From a virus: DNA of 64,000 bases. Below are positions 39,368-50,044 of the stretch, piece by piece. Made by a program: the position numbers and the translations under genes. Position 1 is the first letter of the stretch; every line of letters starts with the position of its first letter. Below the pieces are notes generated by a model that did no database searches, was not told where the DNA came from, and was given only the letters and a program-made list of their open reading frames with translations. The stretch lies in the IMG/VR virus record IMGVR_UViG_3300003690_003261, positions 1 to 64,000 of that record, one strand, 5' to 3'.

Positions 39368-42300
39368 TTACTTCCTCCTCTTTATGCTCTGGCGTCTCGA
39401 TGTTTGTTTTTTGCGATCTTTCAGCTTCCTACGCGAGCCAGTTTCTATTTCCACTCCGTCGCGCGCGGTACGGATCTTAGGACGACGTTTTTTACGACGA
39501 TCAATAACCTCAGGCTTGAACCGCTGACGGGTTGGCTGAACCTCCGTGGGTAGTAGTCGCTTAGCCACATCCTCTTCCATGGGGATAAACTCTTCTAAAT
39601 CGGGCGCAACAAGTACTTCCTCCTCGGCGTCGGTGATAATATCCTCCGTCGCATAGGTCATCTCGGCATCTATTTTAACTAGTTCAACGATGGAGAAGTA
39701 ATCATATGGCCAGTTATAGGAATAAGGAAGAGATAGAGCCGGTTGGACAATTGGTTTTTCTTCGGTGAGCACCTTTTTGGTGTACACATTATAATCTTTT
39801 TCGGCCTTTCTCTTCACCTTGAACACCATCCATTCCAGTTCTTCGTTGTTTTCCATCAGTCGATCGACCAAATCCTTAATTTTAATTTGGACATTAGTCT
39901 TTTGGAATTGGCGGCCGCTATAGCTCTTGGGAGGAACATTTTGCCAAATATTCATTAAATCTTCTTGGTCAAGTGTCATCTCAAATTCAAAAGCATAAAA
40001 TACTATGGGCTTCACAGTAGGATTGGTAAGATAATCAAAAGTGGGAGGGAATAAATATTTATTAAGCAGCGCTAATTGGCGTATATATGTAGGAGATGAG
40101 GGTTCAATATCAAAAAATCTCCTGTCACCGCGAACGTTAATAAATGGAACGATAACTACTGCTTCTTCCAGTTTTCTAGCATCAGCAAAGTCTCCCACTC
40201 TCTTAGAATTGGTTTCAAATCCAACTACATTTCTAAGTGACTTCACGGGAATTTCCCCATACCGGCCGGATACAAATAATTTGGGCATATCGTTGATCGC
40301 TAGATTGAGACCCGACTCCCCTATCACCGGGTTTCCATATTGATGCCACATTCCTCGGACCTCTAAATAGGGGTTATTCGACCCGGTAAGGTCGCCGCGG
40401 TCAACATAGGTAGTCGGCCCAGGATTGATAAACTTCGTGGCGCCTCCGGCCGAGCCGGAACCCACGCCTATGCGATTAGCCTCGGTGTTGTAGAAGTTTA
40501 ATACGGGAGTCTCAAATTTAGGCTGTATCAACCATCGTGATTCTTGTTGAGCTGTTCCTTCGGGAATTACCATCAACTTATCAAAGATATTGACGCTAGA
40601 ACTAATCTGGCTTCTAAGGCCAGAGTAAGATAGGACAGCTGAGATATCATCCGCGTCGTATCCTCCAGTAATGCCCTGGCGGCATGACGCACTGGCAAGT
40701 GTCGTGAAGTCACCATAAAGAGGATCATTCAAGTATGTGGCCACCTCTTGGGCCCGGGCCTGGGATGAATAAAAACTATCTTTTGCATACTCAACGACTG
40801 CGCCGCCCATAATATCGTTCAAGGTTACCCGACCATCAAACTCTGCCTTATATAGGATATTGGCCCGGGCACTACCATAAAAATAAGGAGGCAGAACGTG
40901 CTCATAAGACCAAATTGGACTTGTTTGATACGTGGCGTCCTCTCCACCCGGCGTTCCGGCGCCTCCGGGAAGAATGAAATCTTTAATCTTGCCGGTGGTA
41001 GCATTTCTTGCGGGACTTAACCCGCATAACGCGATGGGAGGCCCGAAGGCTGAGGCTCGGGAATACATCCCAAACGTCCGAGTTGGGTCTTTGCCGCGCG
41101 CGCCGTCGAGGTCGCCCATGGTTTCCCATCCCCACGTATTAGGAACGGACAGATCTACAGACATACCATAATAGGACCCGGAAGTCACTGCCATAAATTC
41201 TTCTTCTTGTTTTGACAGGAAGGCGCAGTTTTGAGGGCCTTTAAGGAAAAAGTTATAAGTTTCACACAGAAAATTATCAATTGCCATCTTGTACAAGGGA
41301 GATTTTGAAACTCCACTATATTTTATCTTACTCCGAATATCGCCCATACTGCTAGATAGAGAAGGAATCAAAGGAGCCAGAGCACTCCCTACGTGATGAA
41401 GCGACGCCATCCCGAGGCCCGTATCATATAGCCACTCTTCCGTTATTGACGTTGACCCCAAATATTTCTCGGGATCTCTCAGTGCCTCGAAAGGCAATTT
41501 TTTCAAGAAATAGCCACCAGTGTTAAGGTGTCTCGACGACATGTCATTTATATTAGGCGGCAATGATCCGGATCCTGCAATAGATGTAACCCAATCGCTC
41601 ACAGCCTTTTCAGTGGTAAGGTTCAAGAGAGGAAAGCCGTAAGAGCCCGCTGTTATATTGGTTCCCATCCAATGCGGCGTCCCGCCGACTCCCGCGTTGT
41701 CGTCGTTCACCGGAGGCTGGCCTGACCCGGTGTATCCCCCGTCCATCCCGGCAGGACATGCTTTGCCAGGCCAAGTGTCTCGGAGTCTGAACCCCCCGTA
41801 ATCATAGTTGATCATATCAGGCCAAGTGGCTGCCCGGTTGTCCCCGTAATAGCCGGCGGAAATATTATATATCCAATTCGGCCCGCCGCGATCTTGGTCG
41901 ACCGAGGCCGACACCGAACCACTTTCTCTTAGTAGGTTCTCATAGAGAGGGTACTTCGAGACTAAAGCATGACCATCGATGGGGCGCTTATAAAAGCCGT
42001 CGGGGCTACTCGAGCCGGCGCGGTAGGTTTGGATCATATTGCCTATCACGAAGTTGTCAACAGCAATCCCAGACTTAATAGTGTTATATAAAATTCCAGG
42101 CGATATGAGAGGTTCATAAATAATACGCTTCAAAATTGCGCCGGCGCCGGGTTGAACAATCGAGCCACTATTTTTTATAGCATTTGTAGCTATATCGATT
42201 TCGCCCAAGGAATGCGAAAGCAGTGTTCCCAACTCTAATGTTCTCTCTGCTGGATAAAATCCCTCATAAGGCAAAAACTGTAGTATGGCCTCGCAAGATA

Positions 42301-45300
42301 ATTCAAGCGCATGGCGATCCACATTGACTCCCGCTGCGTTTGTCTGTCCGGCGAAATCCTCGTCAACCACCTTGAAATATTTCATAAAATCTGTTGTAGA
42401 ATAAACCTTATAAAACTCGGCACTTGTTACGGTGCCTGCTTGCCCGGGTCCGCCACGACCAACTGACTCTAGAGAGCCTCCCGGGACTTCGAACAAAGCC
42501 GGCGGTGAATCTAAGAAATTGGCATTATGAGTATCAACCCAATCCGCAAGATGTTGCGAGATTCTAAACTCGGGAACTACTGTATAATCTTTACCAACCA
42601 AACGGAAATCCGATGATAACTCCTGATAAGTCTGATATGGCTGTGGGCCGGGCTGATCACCCCAATACGTGGACTGATTGGTAATAATCGGTTTTGGGAA
42701 ATCAAAGTGAGATTCCATCGACCCGGCTGGGGCAGTCCAGGGAGTCTCTCCTATAGCGACAATGGCGGCGCCAGACATAAGGCCGGATGTTCTGTTCCCG
42801 GCGAATTCGGGGTTTGCGGGCATCGTCGCGTCAAGCAACATTTCCCTTAAATTACCATAAAGGGGACGATTACCGCCAAATATAGGCATTGTATAAGTGC
42901 TTGCCGCCTTTGCTGAGGCCGCTCGCTTGATATATCCGTGCCGATCGTCGCTATCACGAATGAGCCACTCCACTTGACGCGCTCCCCACCGGCCGGTAAA
43001 TACGGGCCTATTCCCGGTACCGGCGCCATCCGAAGAAATAACATTAATAGCAAGACCTGGGAAATTAAAGCGAGAATAGGTGTTCATTAACTCGCCAGAG
43101 GGAGCAGCTATTCCCTTGCCGTCATATATATCAGTAAGAAAGCCAAGATCTCCAACATCCCCCTTGCCAACATGATCGCCACCCTGCCCGTCGCGATTGA
43201 TTTGCAAAGAGCCCGATGGATTGTTCCTCCAAGGGAACCAGCCATAGGTGATCCCATTAGTAGGAGAGAAATCCCCGGAGCCCGAGACGCTGGCGGAATA
43301 TTCATAGTCCAGCGGCCAGATACTGGCTCCCGTGACAGGCAGATTTTGAGAGTTTAAAATTGTTCGAATATCGGAATTGTTTTTATACCCGTGTAGCCAG
43401 GCGCCTTCCGCAAAGGTCACCAAGCTTGAGTTACACGTCAGGTCGATGCCTGACCAACGGGTTGTAGAGCAGGCATTCCATATGTCAACAATACCATAGG
43501 TTTCTCTACTCCTAACCCTGTTTTGATACATATTTGTTTCTTTGGGGTAAATGGTTTGACCATATTTGACCATAAAACTTAAATTACTATTAATAGCAAA
43601 ATCTGCGACAGTGTTGTAAGCATTTCCCTCATCGGCTATTTTGACAAGATTAAGTTTATTATTCAGACCCGTATGGGAAAAATAATCTAAATTATTTTGA
43701 TAGGAAACATCCAGCGCCAAATTGTTGGAAACGTCCGGATCGGCGTCGTTGTCTTCGAATGCAAAAAATATTGGTTTAGCACTACTGGCGATTGGTTGTT
43801 CAACGTAATTTGTAAAACTATTGGATGACAAGCCGCGATCAAACCCGATAAACTGTCCTTCTGCGTTTTTCTGCTCAAGATAGGGGGGAGGATCCGCAAT
43901 TCCAATAATGTTCTTCTTTCTCAGGGCGCGCGCCACTTTAGTTTCCCCAGTCCTAATCTGCTTCCAAGTTGGATATCCATAAGGGCCATTTCGGCTTAAC
44001 GTAAGGAAATTAAGCATCTTAGGTTCAGAAGTACTCGAAGGTTGTAGAGTTACATGCCGAGAAGTCATTCCCTCCGTATTGTTGACCCCCACTTGATTGA
44101 CAATCGTGCCACGATATGCATTCTCGGTCGAATTAAAAACAGGATTTGTATCCCCATGCAAAGGATTAAAGCGGTACCAGGCGATGAGAGAATCGCTCAT
44201 ACTTATTATGGGATCAAATGCAGCGCTTCCGCCATTATACACCTCTGCCACCTGAGCGTTGGTCAACTCGCCATCTCCGCCTGGGCCGGAGCCCCATATA
44301 GTTACATTGCTCATACCACCCTTCCAAGAATCCCAGGTCGTTGGCGTGGTGGCGTTCAGGTTCGTACCGATATATCCTATATAAGCATCTGATGCCTGCG
44401 AGTCGATCATGCTTTTAGGATTATCAGTCGTATTGGAGTCCACAAGTGCCCCATTAACATACACCCTTATGGCACCGGTGGAGCCGCCCTCAAAAGTAAC
44501 AGCCACGTGGGTCCAGATGCCGTCCGGAATCAATGTTCCGTCGACTTCAACCAACCCGTTGCCGGGTCCGGAGCCGGTGGCGCCCTTTATTTGGAAGAAG
44601 AAAGTGCCTTGGACACCGGGCCCGGACGTTACAGTCGTGGAGCGCTGGTAGAAGGCGCGTCTGCAGCCGCCGTCGGCGTCACCTGGTGATCCTCCGAAGT
44701 AAAAGAGGGCGTTCTGAATCGTACTAAATTGATTTCTAATGAGATGCTTAGGCTGGATCCACATTGCTATGGTGAAAGCGCGGGCTGAGGCGCCGGCGAG
44801 ACCAATAAGGGCATCCCAAGTACTCTTCGATCCAATATTCAACCAAGCATGTTGGTTGAGATCGTGGCTGGCGGCCGCGGACCACGGTGGCGGGCACGTG
44901 TAGATGTTGGGGTCGAGTTGGCCTAGTGTATGAGTAGTCGTATTTACCGGATCCGTGGTTGGGCCATTCAGGCCTAAAAAGGAAATATTTCCATAATAAG
45001 GATCAGAAGAGCCTGTCATAAGCTTACATAAAGCTGTGCTGGAATAACATGATGGAGAATCAAGACCAAGTATAGATTTATTTGCCATTAATGACGCAGT
45101 CATCCATGCATACTGTTGTTCCGATTGAGGTATGGGATGCTGAACATACCAATTATCATAAACCTTCTTATATGTATTGGAAACCGATTTTATTGCCACG
45201 GCAGACTGAATTGTCAGATCTGCTCCGGCGCCGTCGGTGCCCGGGGAAGCGGCCGGGGCCCTGTTTTCAACATCGCTAGCGGTATCCCCTAGGGCCGAAT

Positions 45301-48300
45301 CAAACGCATACCACGCTAGCAAATCATTAGGCAAAGCACTAGTCACCGCACAAGTTTCATCTGGGCGGCGTGTGAGCGTTGGATCTACTAAGTTTTCTCC
45401 TCTTCCATACAGGTTGATAATTTCTGCCGGCGTTAGGTCGCGCCCCCAAATGCCCACCCCTTGAATAAAACCGTCGAACTCCCGGTTCACCGCGGTGGAA
45501 GAATTACCGATTATTGAATCGTTGGTGAGTACATCTGGTCCGTTAAGCTGCTGGTCAACAACTGTATCAAGTTCTCCATTGATATAAATCTTCATATAAT
45601 CAGCGGTGTTGGCGCCGCCAGGATCACCGCCGGCATAGGTTACCACCACATGCATCCACTCATTGGTCTTTGTCTGGTGGTCGGTTCTTACTTTACCGTC
45701 CTGGGTGCCCTCTATCTCAAATCTTACATTGGCAGAAGTATACAAATATATAGTCCTGCGCCCAGCACTGCCCATATCCACAATTCGTGGAGCGGCGTTG
45801 TTGTCCACGCTCCTTGGTCGGACCCAGGCGGAAATAGTGAAGGGCAGCGCGTCGTCGTTTGTTCCCCCTATTAGCGCATCCCAAACAGTGCTAGTTCCAA
45901 TATTAACTTCACTGGTAGTCCCATTAAACTCACCCGCATAATTAACCTTCGACCATTGCAGCTGTCTCTTCGCATTCCTGTTCACCTTGTGGTAGGAGGG
46001 CGTCGTAACGTACGTGAGAGTCGGCACAGAGCCGTATGCGGCGTCGGAACCGAATGGGCCGCAGTGGAGGTCAAAACGCTGGTTCAAACCCCTCACCTTG
46101 CCGAGCTGGTCCTGTACGCGGAGGGTGTCGATTATTGACGGATCCACAGACGCAGAGCCTGAAAGACCGTAGTTGATGACAGAAAGATTATGATAAGGCA
46201 GCGCATTGTAAACTGACATTTCTTCGTGTGCGGGGTCCATGTACCCGCGCGACATTACTTCATAGCCGCTGCCAGCAAATCGATTTACAACAATCGATTG
46301 ATTCGAGGCGGAGCCGATTCTGCTAGGTAATTCATAGTCTAGGTTACCGCCCGGGTTGGCCGTTGATCCAGTAGAAAGTGGAAAGCGCCCTCTTGTTGCC
46401 ATGGTCTCCGGGTGCAATGCAAAATTAAATGATTGATCGTTGAAGAATGGATCGTTCTTTCTGCGTGAATTTGACATCACAACTTGATAATTCTTCTGAT
46501 AGTTGCCGATTGCGCTGTGTCTTTCGACTCCTTCTAACCTCGTACCAACAGAAGCAGTCGTCATCATAATGTTTTGAATATTGACTGGTCTCTTGGCTCC
46601 TACATTTCGCAAATGTTGTCCTGTCGGAGTATCGGCGTTATATCCCACATCATTGTCGGCATAATTGGGAGGTATAATAGATAATTCTTGACCTAAAATC
46701 TCTAGCTTAAATCCTTCAGCCCGATTAAGTCCAGTATCGTTACCATCATTTATTTCTGCATGTCGATAGGTGCGGCCGCCAACAAACTTCTCAGTGAAGG
46801 GGCCCTGCGCAGGAATATCTGAGCTGTCGACAAGATCATGGTGAAGATTCGTGATTTGAACATTGGGAGCATAGTCTTCAACAACAGTATGGTTATAGCC
46901 CGTGGTTACTGAAGAAGAATAGAGGCTGAACGGTAAGAATAGGTTTCCGTCGCCCTTTATCGGACTTCCGTTATCGCGGTTTATGTCCGGATCCATTCCA
47001 AACCCAAGACGCTGTTTATAGGCTGGATGATATACATCCGTGGTGTTAATCAGTTGTTCAACTTCAGAGCCCATTCCAGCGATGACATTCTCCGGAGCGC
47101 CGTCGCGCATGGACCCAAACGGAGTGGTCGCAGTAAACACAAAGTTGATTTTCTTGTTCGTGTTAAATCCAACGCCGCCTAGCGTGGAGGTACCGCTTCC
47201 ACCAAATCTATAGGGTGCCTGTTGCGATCGAAAATCCTTGAACTGGTTGGACATCAAAACTGTCTGCTTGTTTTTATTGAGAGCAGCCGACGAACCTGAA
47301 ATTACCTCGTTCCCTCTTTCTGCGCGGGAAGTCCACCAAATATTGTTTTGGGTTAGGCTGGGGCCACTATAGGGTAATCTAATTGGAGGGGACTCTGTAT
47401 TGTCCAATGCGTCGGATGGGAAATTAACAGGTGTGCCATTACGGAAACCAGTTTGATCATATATCGTTCCATCGTAGGTGTCTCGAGAATCGCCTCCTAG
47501 TTCCCACCATGAAATCAAATTATCTTTAACGGCGCCCAATGATAATAGATCTATTCTATTCCCGCCAGCATAAATTGCAGCTACGTCTTCTTGGCTTAAC
47601 CCTTTGTTCCATACGGCGACGTCAGCAAAGTGGCCAGGTGCATTTCTCGTCAAACCGGCCCCGCCGGCGCCAATTTTGGAGATAGATACACCAATGGCCG
47701 CGGGCTCAGCGGAGTTGTTCAGACTATCTGTGGCGTCCGCGCCATTAATATATATGTTTGTTAGGCCGTCGCCAGCGCCTCCGCCGGTAAACGTTACAAC
47801 AATATGGTACCAGGACCCCGCGGATATAACACCTGAAGCGGTGTAGGCCTTGTTGTTGCCGGCGGCGTTGGCCGCGACGAGCATCGCGGATCCGAGAGTA
47901 GCTCCGGTGAACCAGATCGCCCGGCTGTCGTTGCCGAAAGATATTAGCCGAACATATTCGTCGACACTGCCGCCCATTTCTGTAGCATACCACCACAGAG
48001 AATAAGAATACGGTTTTGCGGTTGCAGCGGCACCGCCGATTAACGCCTCCCACTCACTGCTGGTGGCATCTTCGGATATTTGAACGTAAGTGTTATCACC
48101 ATTAAACTCCAACGATCTTTGTTGAGGGGCAAGGGCGCGAGGTGTTGGAGCATGCGTATACTGCCACCACTTAAAGTTAATGGGCTGAGATGAGCCGATT
48201 TGGCGCCGAGAGAACGCGTTCATCGAATAGAAACCGACACCCTGCGGATCACTGGCCGGTGATGTCGACATCTCGCCGCTCGCTTCGGAGCCAACAGCTG

Positions 48301-49957
48301 TCCCCTCTGGGTTGGCTGGCTGCTTCTTGACATTCTGAAACTTACTCTGATATTTGCTGCGCTCCAGCATGTGGCTTTCAATAATTGTCCTAACGTTCTC
48401 GGCAAAATCTGCTGAAGCTGGGACAAGCTGCTGCAGCATCATCGTCAACGACGTATCAAACCACTTGTAAAACTCATAAAACTTCTCAAAGTCAATTTCG
48501 CTATTACTCACTCTTTCAAAGAAACGTTGCCGTAATATCTTCAGGCCCTTATACTCCGACCTATATCGATTTACGGGGTCCCCAATTATATTATTGATGT
48601 CTTTTAAGGTGGCGAAATAATTAATCATTTCCACAGAAACTGCGGAAGCCATGCTCTTCTCAAAGGCGAAGAAATAATTGATAGGCCTCGAATCTTTGGT
48701 AAAAATGTTTTGTTCTTGAACGTTAAGAACTTGTACCATCTCGCTTGATTGCACGTTTTCTGGTAATTGTAATTTCGAGGAGATGACAAAATCTTTGTCG
48801 AGTGCTTTGGTAGAAGACGGAGTGAAGAACTGTCCTCGACCAGTATACTGCTTGTTGAGAATCTCACCGAGAGCACCAAAGCGAGTTGGATCGGATCCCG
48901 ATGGTTGTGCATATTCATCCGCGACCGTGAACATTCCCGAGGCATTGGAGCCTGTATTTTGAGCAAACTCCCAATTAAATACCAATGTGTCAGATTTGAG
49001 TATCTCCCCATATGGGGCATTCGGCTCAAATGGATAAGCATAAGAACTCGGGCGCGTACTACCGTAATTCTGTGTATCGTAGGCATGGCCCAGCAAAGCT
49101 TCATCGTCTACATAATCTAGCCAATATCTACAAGCATTAACTTTAATATCTGACTTTTGACGTACACGCCCATCGAAATCTGTGCGGTGGGCGCCGATAA
49201 ATACACGCTTGCTGCCCGTCACGAACCCCGCCGGCGGGGAGGTAACAGATCCACTTACTGTAAATTCATTACGAACGACGCCAGCATCAACTTGTACACC
49301 ATGAAGCTCAACAACATAATTTCCTGAGTCCGCGCCGGATAAGTAAGTGCGAGGATAATTTTCTGGTTTGATGCGGACCGCCAAATTCCAATGAGTATTT
49401 TCATATACATCTTGGAATAAAGCTGACTGGAGATGAGGTACAAACCCTCCAGCAGTTCCTGTCAACTCGAAGCGCGCATTATCCGAATCAAGCTCGTCTC
49501 GAACGGCGTAAACCTGAAAATTTGTTCTGTCTGGACTCGCCCAGGCCAAATTAGTTTGAGACTGGTCAGTAGTGTGAACACCAAAGAGCGAGGAACTTAT
49601 GACATTAGTATTATAATAAAACTTAGAGTCCTTTGTAATTTTAAGCGGGAAAAGAACGTCGGCCTCTAAAGTCTGGGCATATCCCCCTGTTAGGTGTGTG
49701 CTCGGGGGAATAAATCCTGTAGTATTTGCAGCGTCGGCGGAATCTTGATATTGGAAAACAGACGCCTGGCGCCCGATTTCAGTGTTGAAATCTACAAACC
49801 GTTCAGCCACCAAAACGGTACGGCGATTGTTTCTTACTTCGTACTCAATACCATTTCCATACATATTAAGCTTGACCAATTCGTCATCAATACCAAAGGC
49901 TCGAATTAAATTGCGGAAAGACTTTTCGGTCCCCTTGGTTTTATAAATGTAAACCAA
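39368..49957 (-). CDS. Giant LamG-domain virion adhesin, main (C-terminal) part
   Basis: An open frame of over 3,500 codons. Coding sense begins upstream of the nominal TTG at 49957, back to about 50041 (EDRVYEKSLTDIKNTIYQNI), and no start with a ribosome site exists there, so it is most likely the continuation of the ORF at 50025-51704. Residues 1-35 (YIYKTKGTEKSFRNLIRAFG) are a conserved virion motif. Three LamG/concanavalin-like sandwiches (about 610-840, 1340-1580 and 1700-1955) each contain W-(D/E)-A-LIG and W-x-H-(I/V)-(V/A)-V-T-(F/Y). The C-terminus is very basic (RRKKRRPKIRTARDG; KKQTSRRQSIKRRK). Probably a tail-associated sugar-binding protein. At over 10 kb it is the largest gene here. 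Confidence 0.8.
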   Translation of the reverse strand: MVYIYKTKGTEKSFRNLIRAFGIDDELVKLNMYGNGIEYEVRNNRRTVLVAERFVDFNTEIGRQASVFQYQDSADAANTTGFIPPSTHLTGGYAQTLEADVLFPLKITKDSKFYYNTNVISSSLFGVHTTDQSQTNLAWASPDRTNFQVYAVRDELDSDNARFELTGTAGGFVPHLQSALFQDVYENTHWNLAVRIKPENYPRTYLSGADSGNYVVELHGVQVDAGVVRNEFTVSGSVTSPPAGFVTGSKRVFIGAHRTDFDGRVRQKSDIKVNACRYWLDYVDDEALLGHAYDTQNYGSTRPSSYAYPFEPNAPYGEILKSDTLVFNWEFAQNTGSNASGMFTVADEYAQPSGSDPTRFGALGEILNKQYTGRGQFFTPSSTKALDKDFVISSKLQLPENVQSSEMVQVLNVQEQNIFTKDSRPINYFFAFEKSMASAVSVEMINYFATLKDINNIIGDPVNRYRSEYKGLKILRQRFFERVSNSEIDFEKFYEFYKWFDTSLTMMLQQLVPASADFAENVRTIIESHMLERSKYQSKFQNVKKQPANPEGTAVGSEASGEMSTSPASDPQGVGFYSMNAFSRRQIGSSQPINFKWWQYTHAPTPRALAPQQRSLEFNGDNTYVQISEDATSSEWEALIGGAAATAKPYSYSLWWYATEMGGSVDEYVRLISFGNDSRAIWFTGATLGSAMLVAANAAGNNKAYTASGVISAGSWYHIVVTFTGGGAGDGLTNIYINGADATDSLNNSAEPAAIGVSISKIGAGGAGLTRNAPGHFADVAVWNKGLSQEDVAAIYAGGNRIDLLSLGAVKDNLISWWELGGDSRDTYDGTIYDQTGFRNGTPVNFPSDALDNTESPPIRLPYSGPSLTQNNIWWTSRAERGNEVISGSSAALNKNKQTVLMSNQFKDFRSQQAPYRFGGSGTSTLGGVGFNTNKKINFVFTATTPFGSMRDGAPENVIAGMGSEVEQLINTTDVYHPAYKQRLGFGMDPDINRDNGSPIKGDGNLFLPFSLYSSSVTTGYNHTVVEDYAPNVQITNLHHDLVDSSDIPAQGPFTEKFVGGRTYRHAEINDGNDTGLNRAEGFKLEILGQELSIIPPNYADNDVGYNADTPTGQHLRNVGAKRPVNIQNIMMTTASVGTRLEGVERHSAIGNYQKNYQVVMSNSRRKNDPFFNDQSFNFALHPETMATRGRFPLSTGSTANPGGNLDYELPSRIGSASNQSIVVNRFAGSGYEVMSRGYMDPAHEEMSVYNALPYHNLSVINYGLSGSASVDPSIIDTLRVQDQLGKVRGLNQRFDLHCGPFGSDAAYGSVPTLTYVTTPSYHKVNRNAKRQLQWSKVNYAGEFNGTTSEVNIGTSTVWDALIGGTNDDALPFTISAWVRPRSVDNNAAPRIVDMGSAGRRTIYLYTSANVRFEIEGTQDGKVRTDHQTKTNEWMHVVVTYAGGDPGGANTADYMKIYINGELDTVVDQQLNGPDVLTNDSIIGNSSTAVNREFDGFIQGVGIWGRDLTPAEIINLYGRGENLVDPTLTRRPDETCAVTSALPNDLLAWYAFDSALGDTASDVENRAPAASPGTDGAGADLTIQSAVAIKSVSNTYKKVYDNWYVQHPIPQSEQQYAWMTASLMANKSILGLDSPSCYSSTALCKLMTGSSDPYYGNISFLGLNGPTTDPVNTTTHTLGQLDPNIYTCPPPWSAAASHDLNQHAWLNIGSKSTWDALIGLAGASARAFTIAMWIQPKHLIRNQFSTIQNALFYFGGSPGDADGGCRRAFYQRSTTVTSGPGVQGTFFFQIKGATGSGPGNGLVEVDGTLIPDGIWTHVAVTFEGGSTGAIRVYVNGALVDSNTTDNPKSMIDSQASDAYIGYIGTNLNATTPTTWDSWKGGMSNVTIWGSGPGGDGELTNAQVAEVYNGGSAAFDPIISMSDSLIAWYRFNPLHGDTNPVFNSTENAYRGTIVNQVGVNNTEGMTSRHVTLQPSSTSEPKMLNFLTLSRNGPYGYPTWKQIRTGETKVARALRKKNIIGIADPPPYLEQKNAEGQFIGFDRGLSSNSFTNYVEQPIASSAKPIFFAFEDNDADPDVSNNLALDVSYQNNLDYFSHTGLNNKLNLVKIADEGNAYNTVADFAINSNLSFMVKYGQTIYPKETNMYQNRVRSRETYGIVDIWNACSTTRWSGIDLTCNSSLVTFAEGAWLHGYKNNSDIRTILNSQNLPVTGASIWPLDYEYSASVSGSGDFSPTNGITYGWFPWRNNPSGSLQINRDGQGGDHVGKGDVGDLGFLTDIYDGKGIAAPSGELMNTYSRFNFPGLAINVISSDGAGTGNRPVFTGRWGARQVEWLIRDSDDRHGYIKRAASAKAASTYTMPIFGGNRPLYGNLREMLLDATMPANPEFAGNRTSGLMSGAAIVAIGETPWTAPAGSMESHFDFPKPIITNQSTYWGDQPGPQPYQTYQELSSDFRLVGKDYTVVPEFRISQHLADWVDTHNANFLDSPPALFEVPGGSLESVGRGGPGQAGTVTSAEFYKVYSTTDFMKYFKVVDEDFAGQTNAAGVNVDRHALELSCEAILQFLPYEGFYPAERTLELGTLLSHSLGEIDIATNAIKNSGSIVQPGAGAILKRIIYEPLISPGILYNTIKSGIAVDNFVIGNMIQTYRAGSSSPDGFYKRPIDGHALVSKYPLYENLLRESGSVSASVDQDRGGPNWIYNISAGYYGDNRAATWPDMINYDYGGFRLRDTWPGKACPAGMDGGYTGSGQPPVNDDNAGVGGTPHWMGTNITAGSYGFPLLNLTTEKAVSDWVTSIAGSGSLPPNINDMSSRHLNTGGYFLKKLPFEALRDPEKYLGSTSITEEWLYDTGLGMASLHHVGSALAPLIPSLSSSMGDIRSKIKYSGVSKSPLYKMAIDNFLCETYNFFLKGPQNCAFLSKQEEEFMAVTSGSYYGMSVDLSVPNTWGWETMGDLDGARGKDPTRTFGMYSRASAFGPPIALCGLSPARNATTGKIKDFILPGGAGTPGGEDATYQTSPIWSYEHVLPPYFYGSARANILYKAEFDGRVTLNDIMGGAVVEYAKDSFYSSQARAQEVATYLNDPLYGDFTTLASASCRQGITGGYDADDISAVLSYSGLRSQISSSVNIFDKLMVIPEGTAQQESRWLIQPKFETPVLNFYNTEANRIGVGSGSAGGATKFINPGPTTYVDRGDLTGSNNPYLEVRGMWHQYGNPVIGESGLNLAINDMPKLFVSGRYGEIPVKSLRNVVGFETNSKRVGDFADARKLEEAVVIVPFINVRGDRRFFDIEPSSPTYIRQLALLNKYLFPPTFDYLTNPTVKPIVFYAFEFEMTLDQEDLMNIWQNVPPKSYSGRQFQKTNVQIKIKDLVDRLMENNEELEWMVFKVKRKAEKDYNVYTKKVLTEEKPIVQPALSLPYSYNWPYDYFSIVELVKIDAEMTYATEDIITDAEEEVLVAPDLEEFIPMEEDVAKRLLPTEVQPTRQRFKPEVIDRRKKRRPKIRTARDGVEIETGSRRKLKDRKKQTSRRQSIKRRK

Positions 49958-50024
49958 GTTGTTGTAGATGTTTTGATAGATGGTGTTTTTGATGTCAGTT
50001 AACGATTTCTCGTATACCCTGTCT

Positions 50025-50044
50025 TCACTTCTGTCTTTTCTCTA
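50025..50044 (-). other. Apparent +1 frameshift site in giant adhesin gene
   Basis: The upstream frame ends at TGA 50025-50027 and the downstream frame opens after TAG 50042-50044, so any switch must occur in these 20 bases. The minus strand here contains GAG AAA AGA; dropping one A of the AAAA run (50036-50039) joins DADVLEK to DRSEDRVYEKSL without a gap. It could be a recoding site, a mutation, or a one-base sequence error. Confidence 0.7.
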
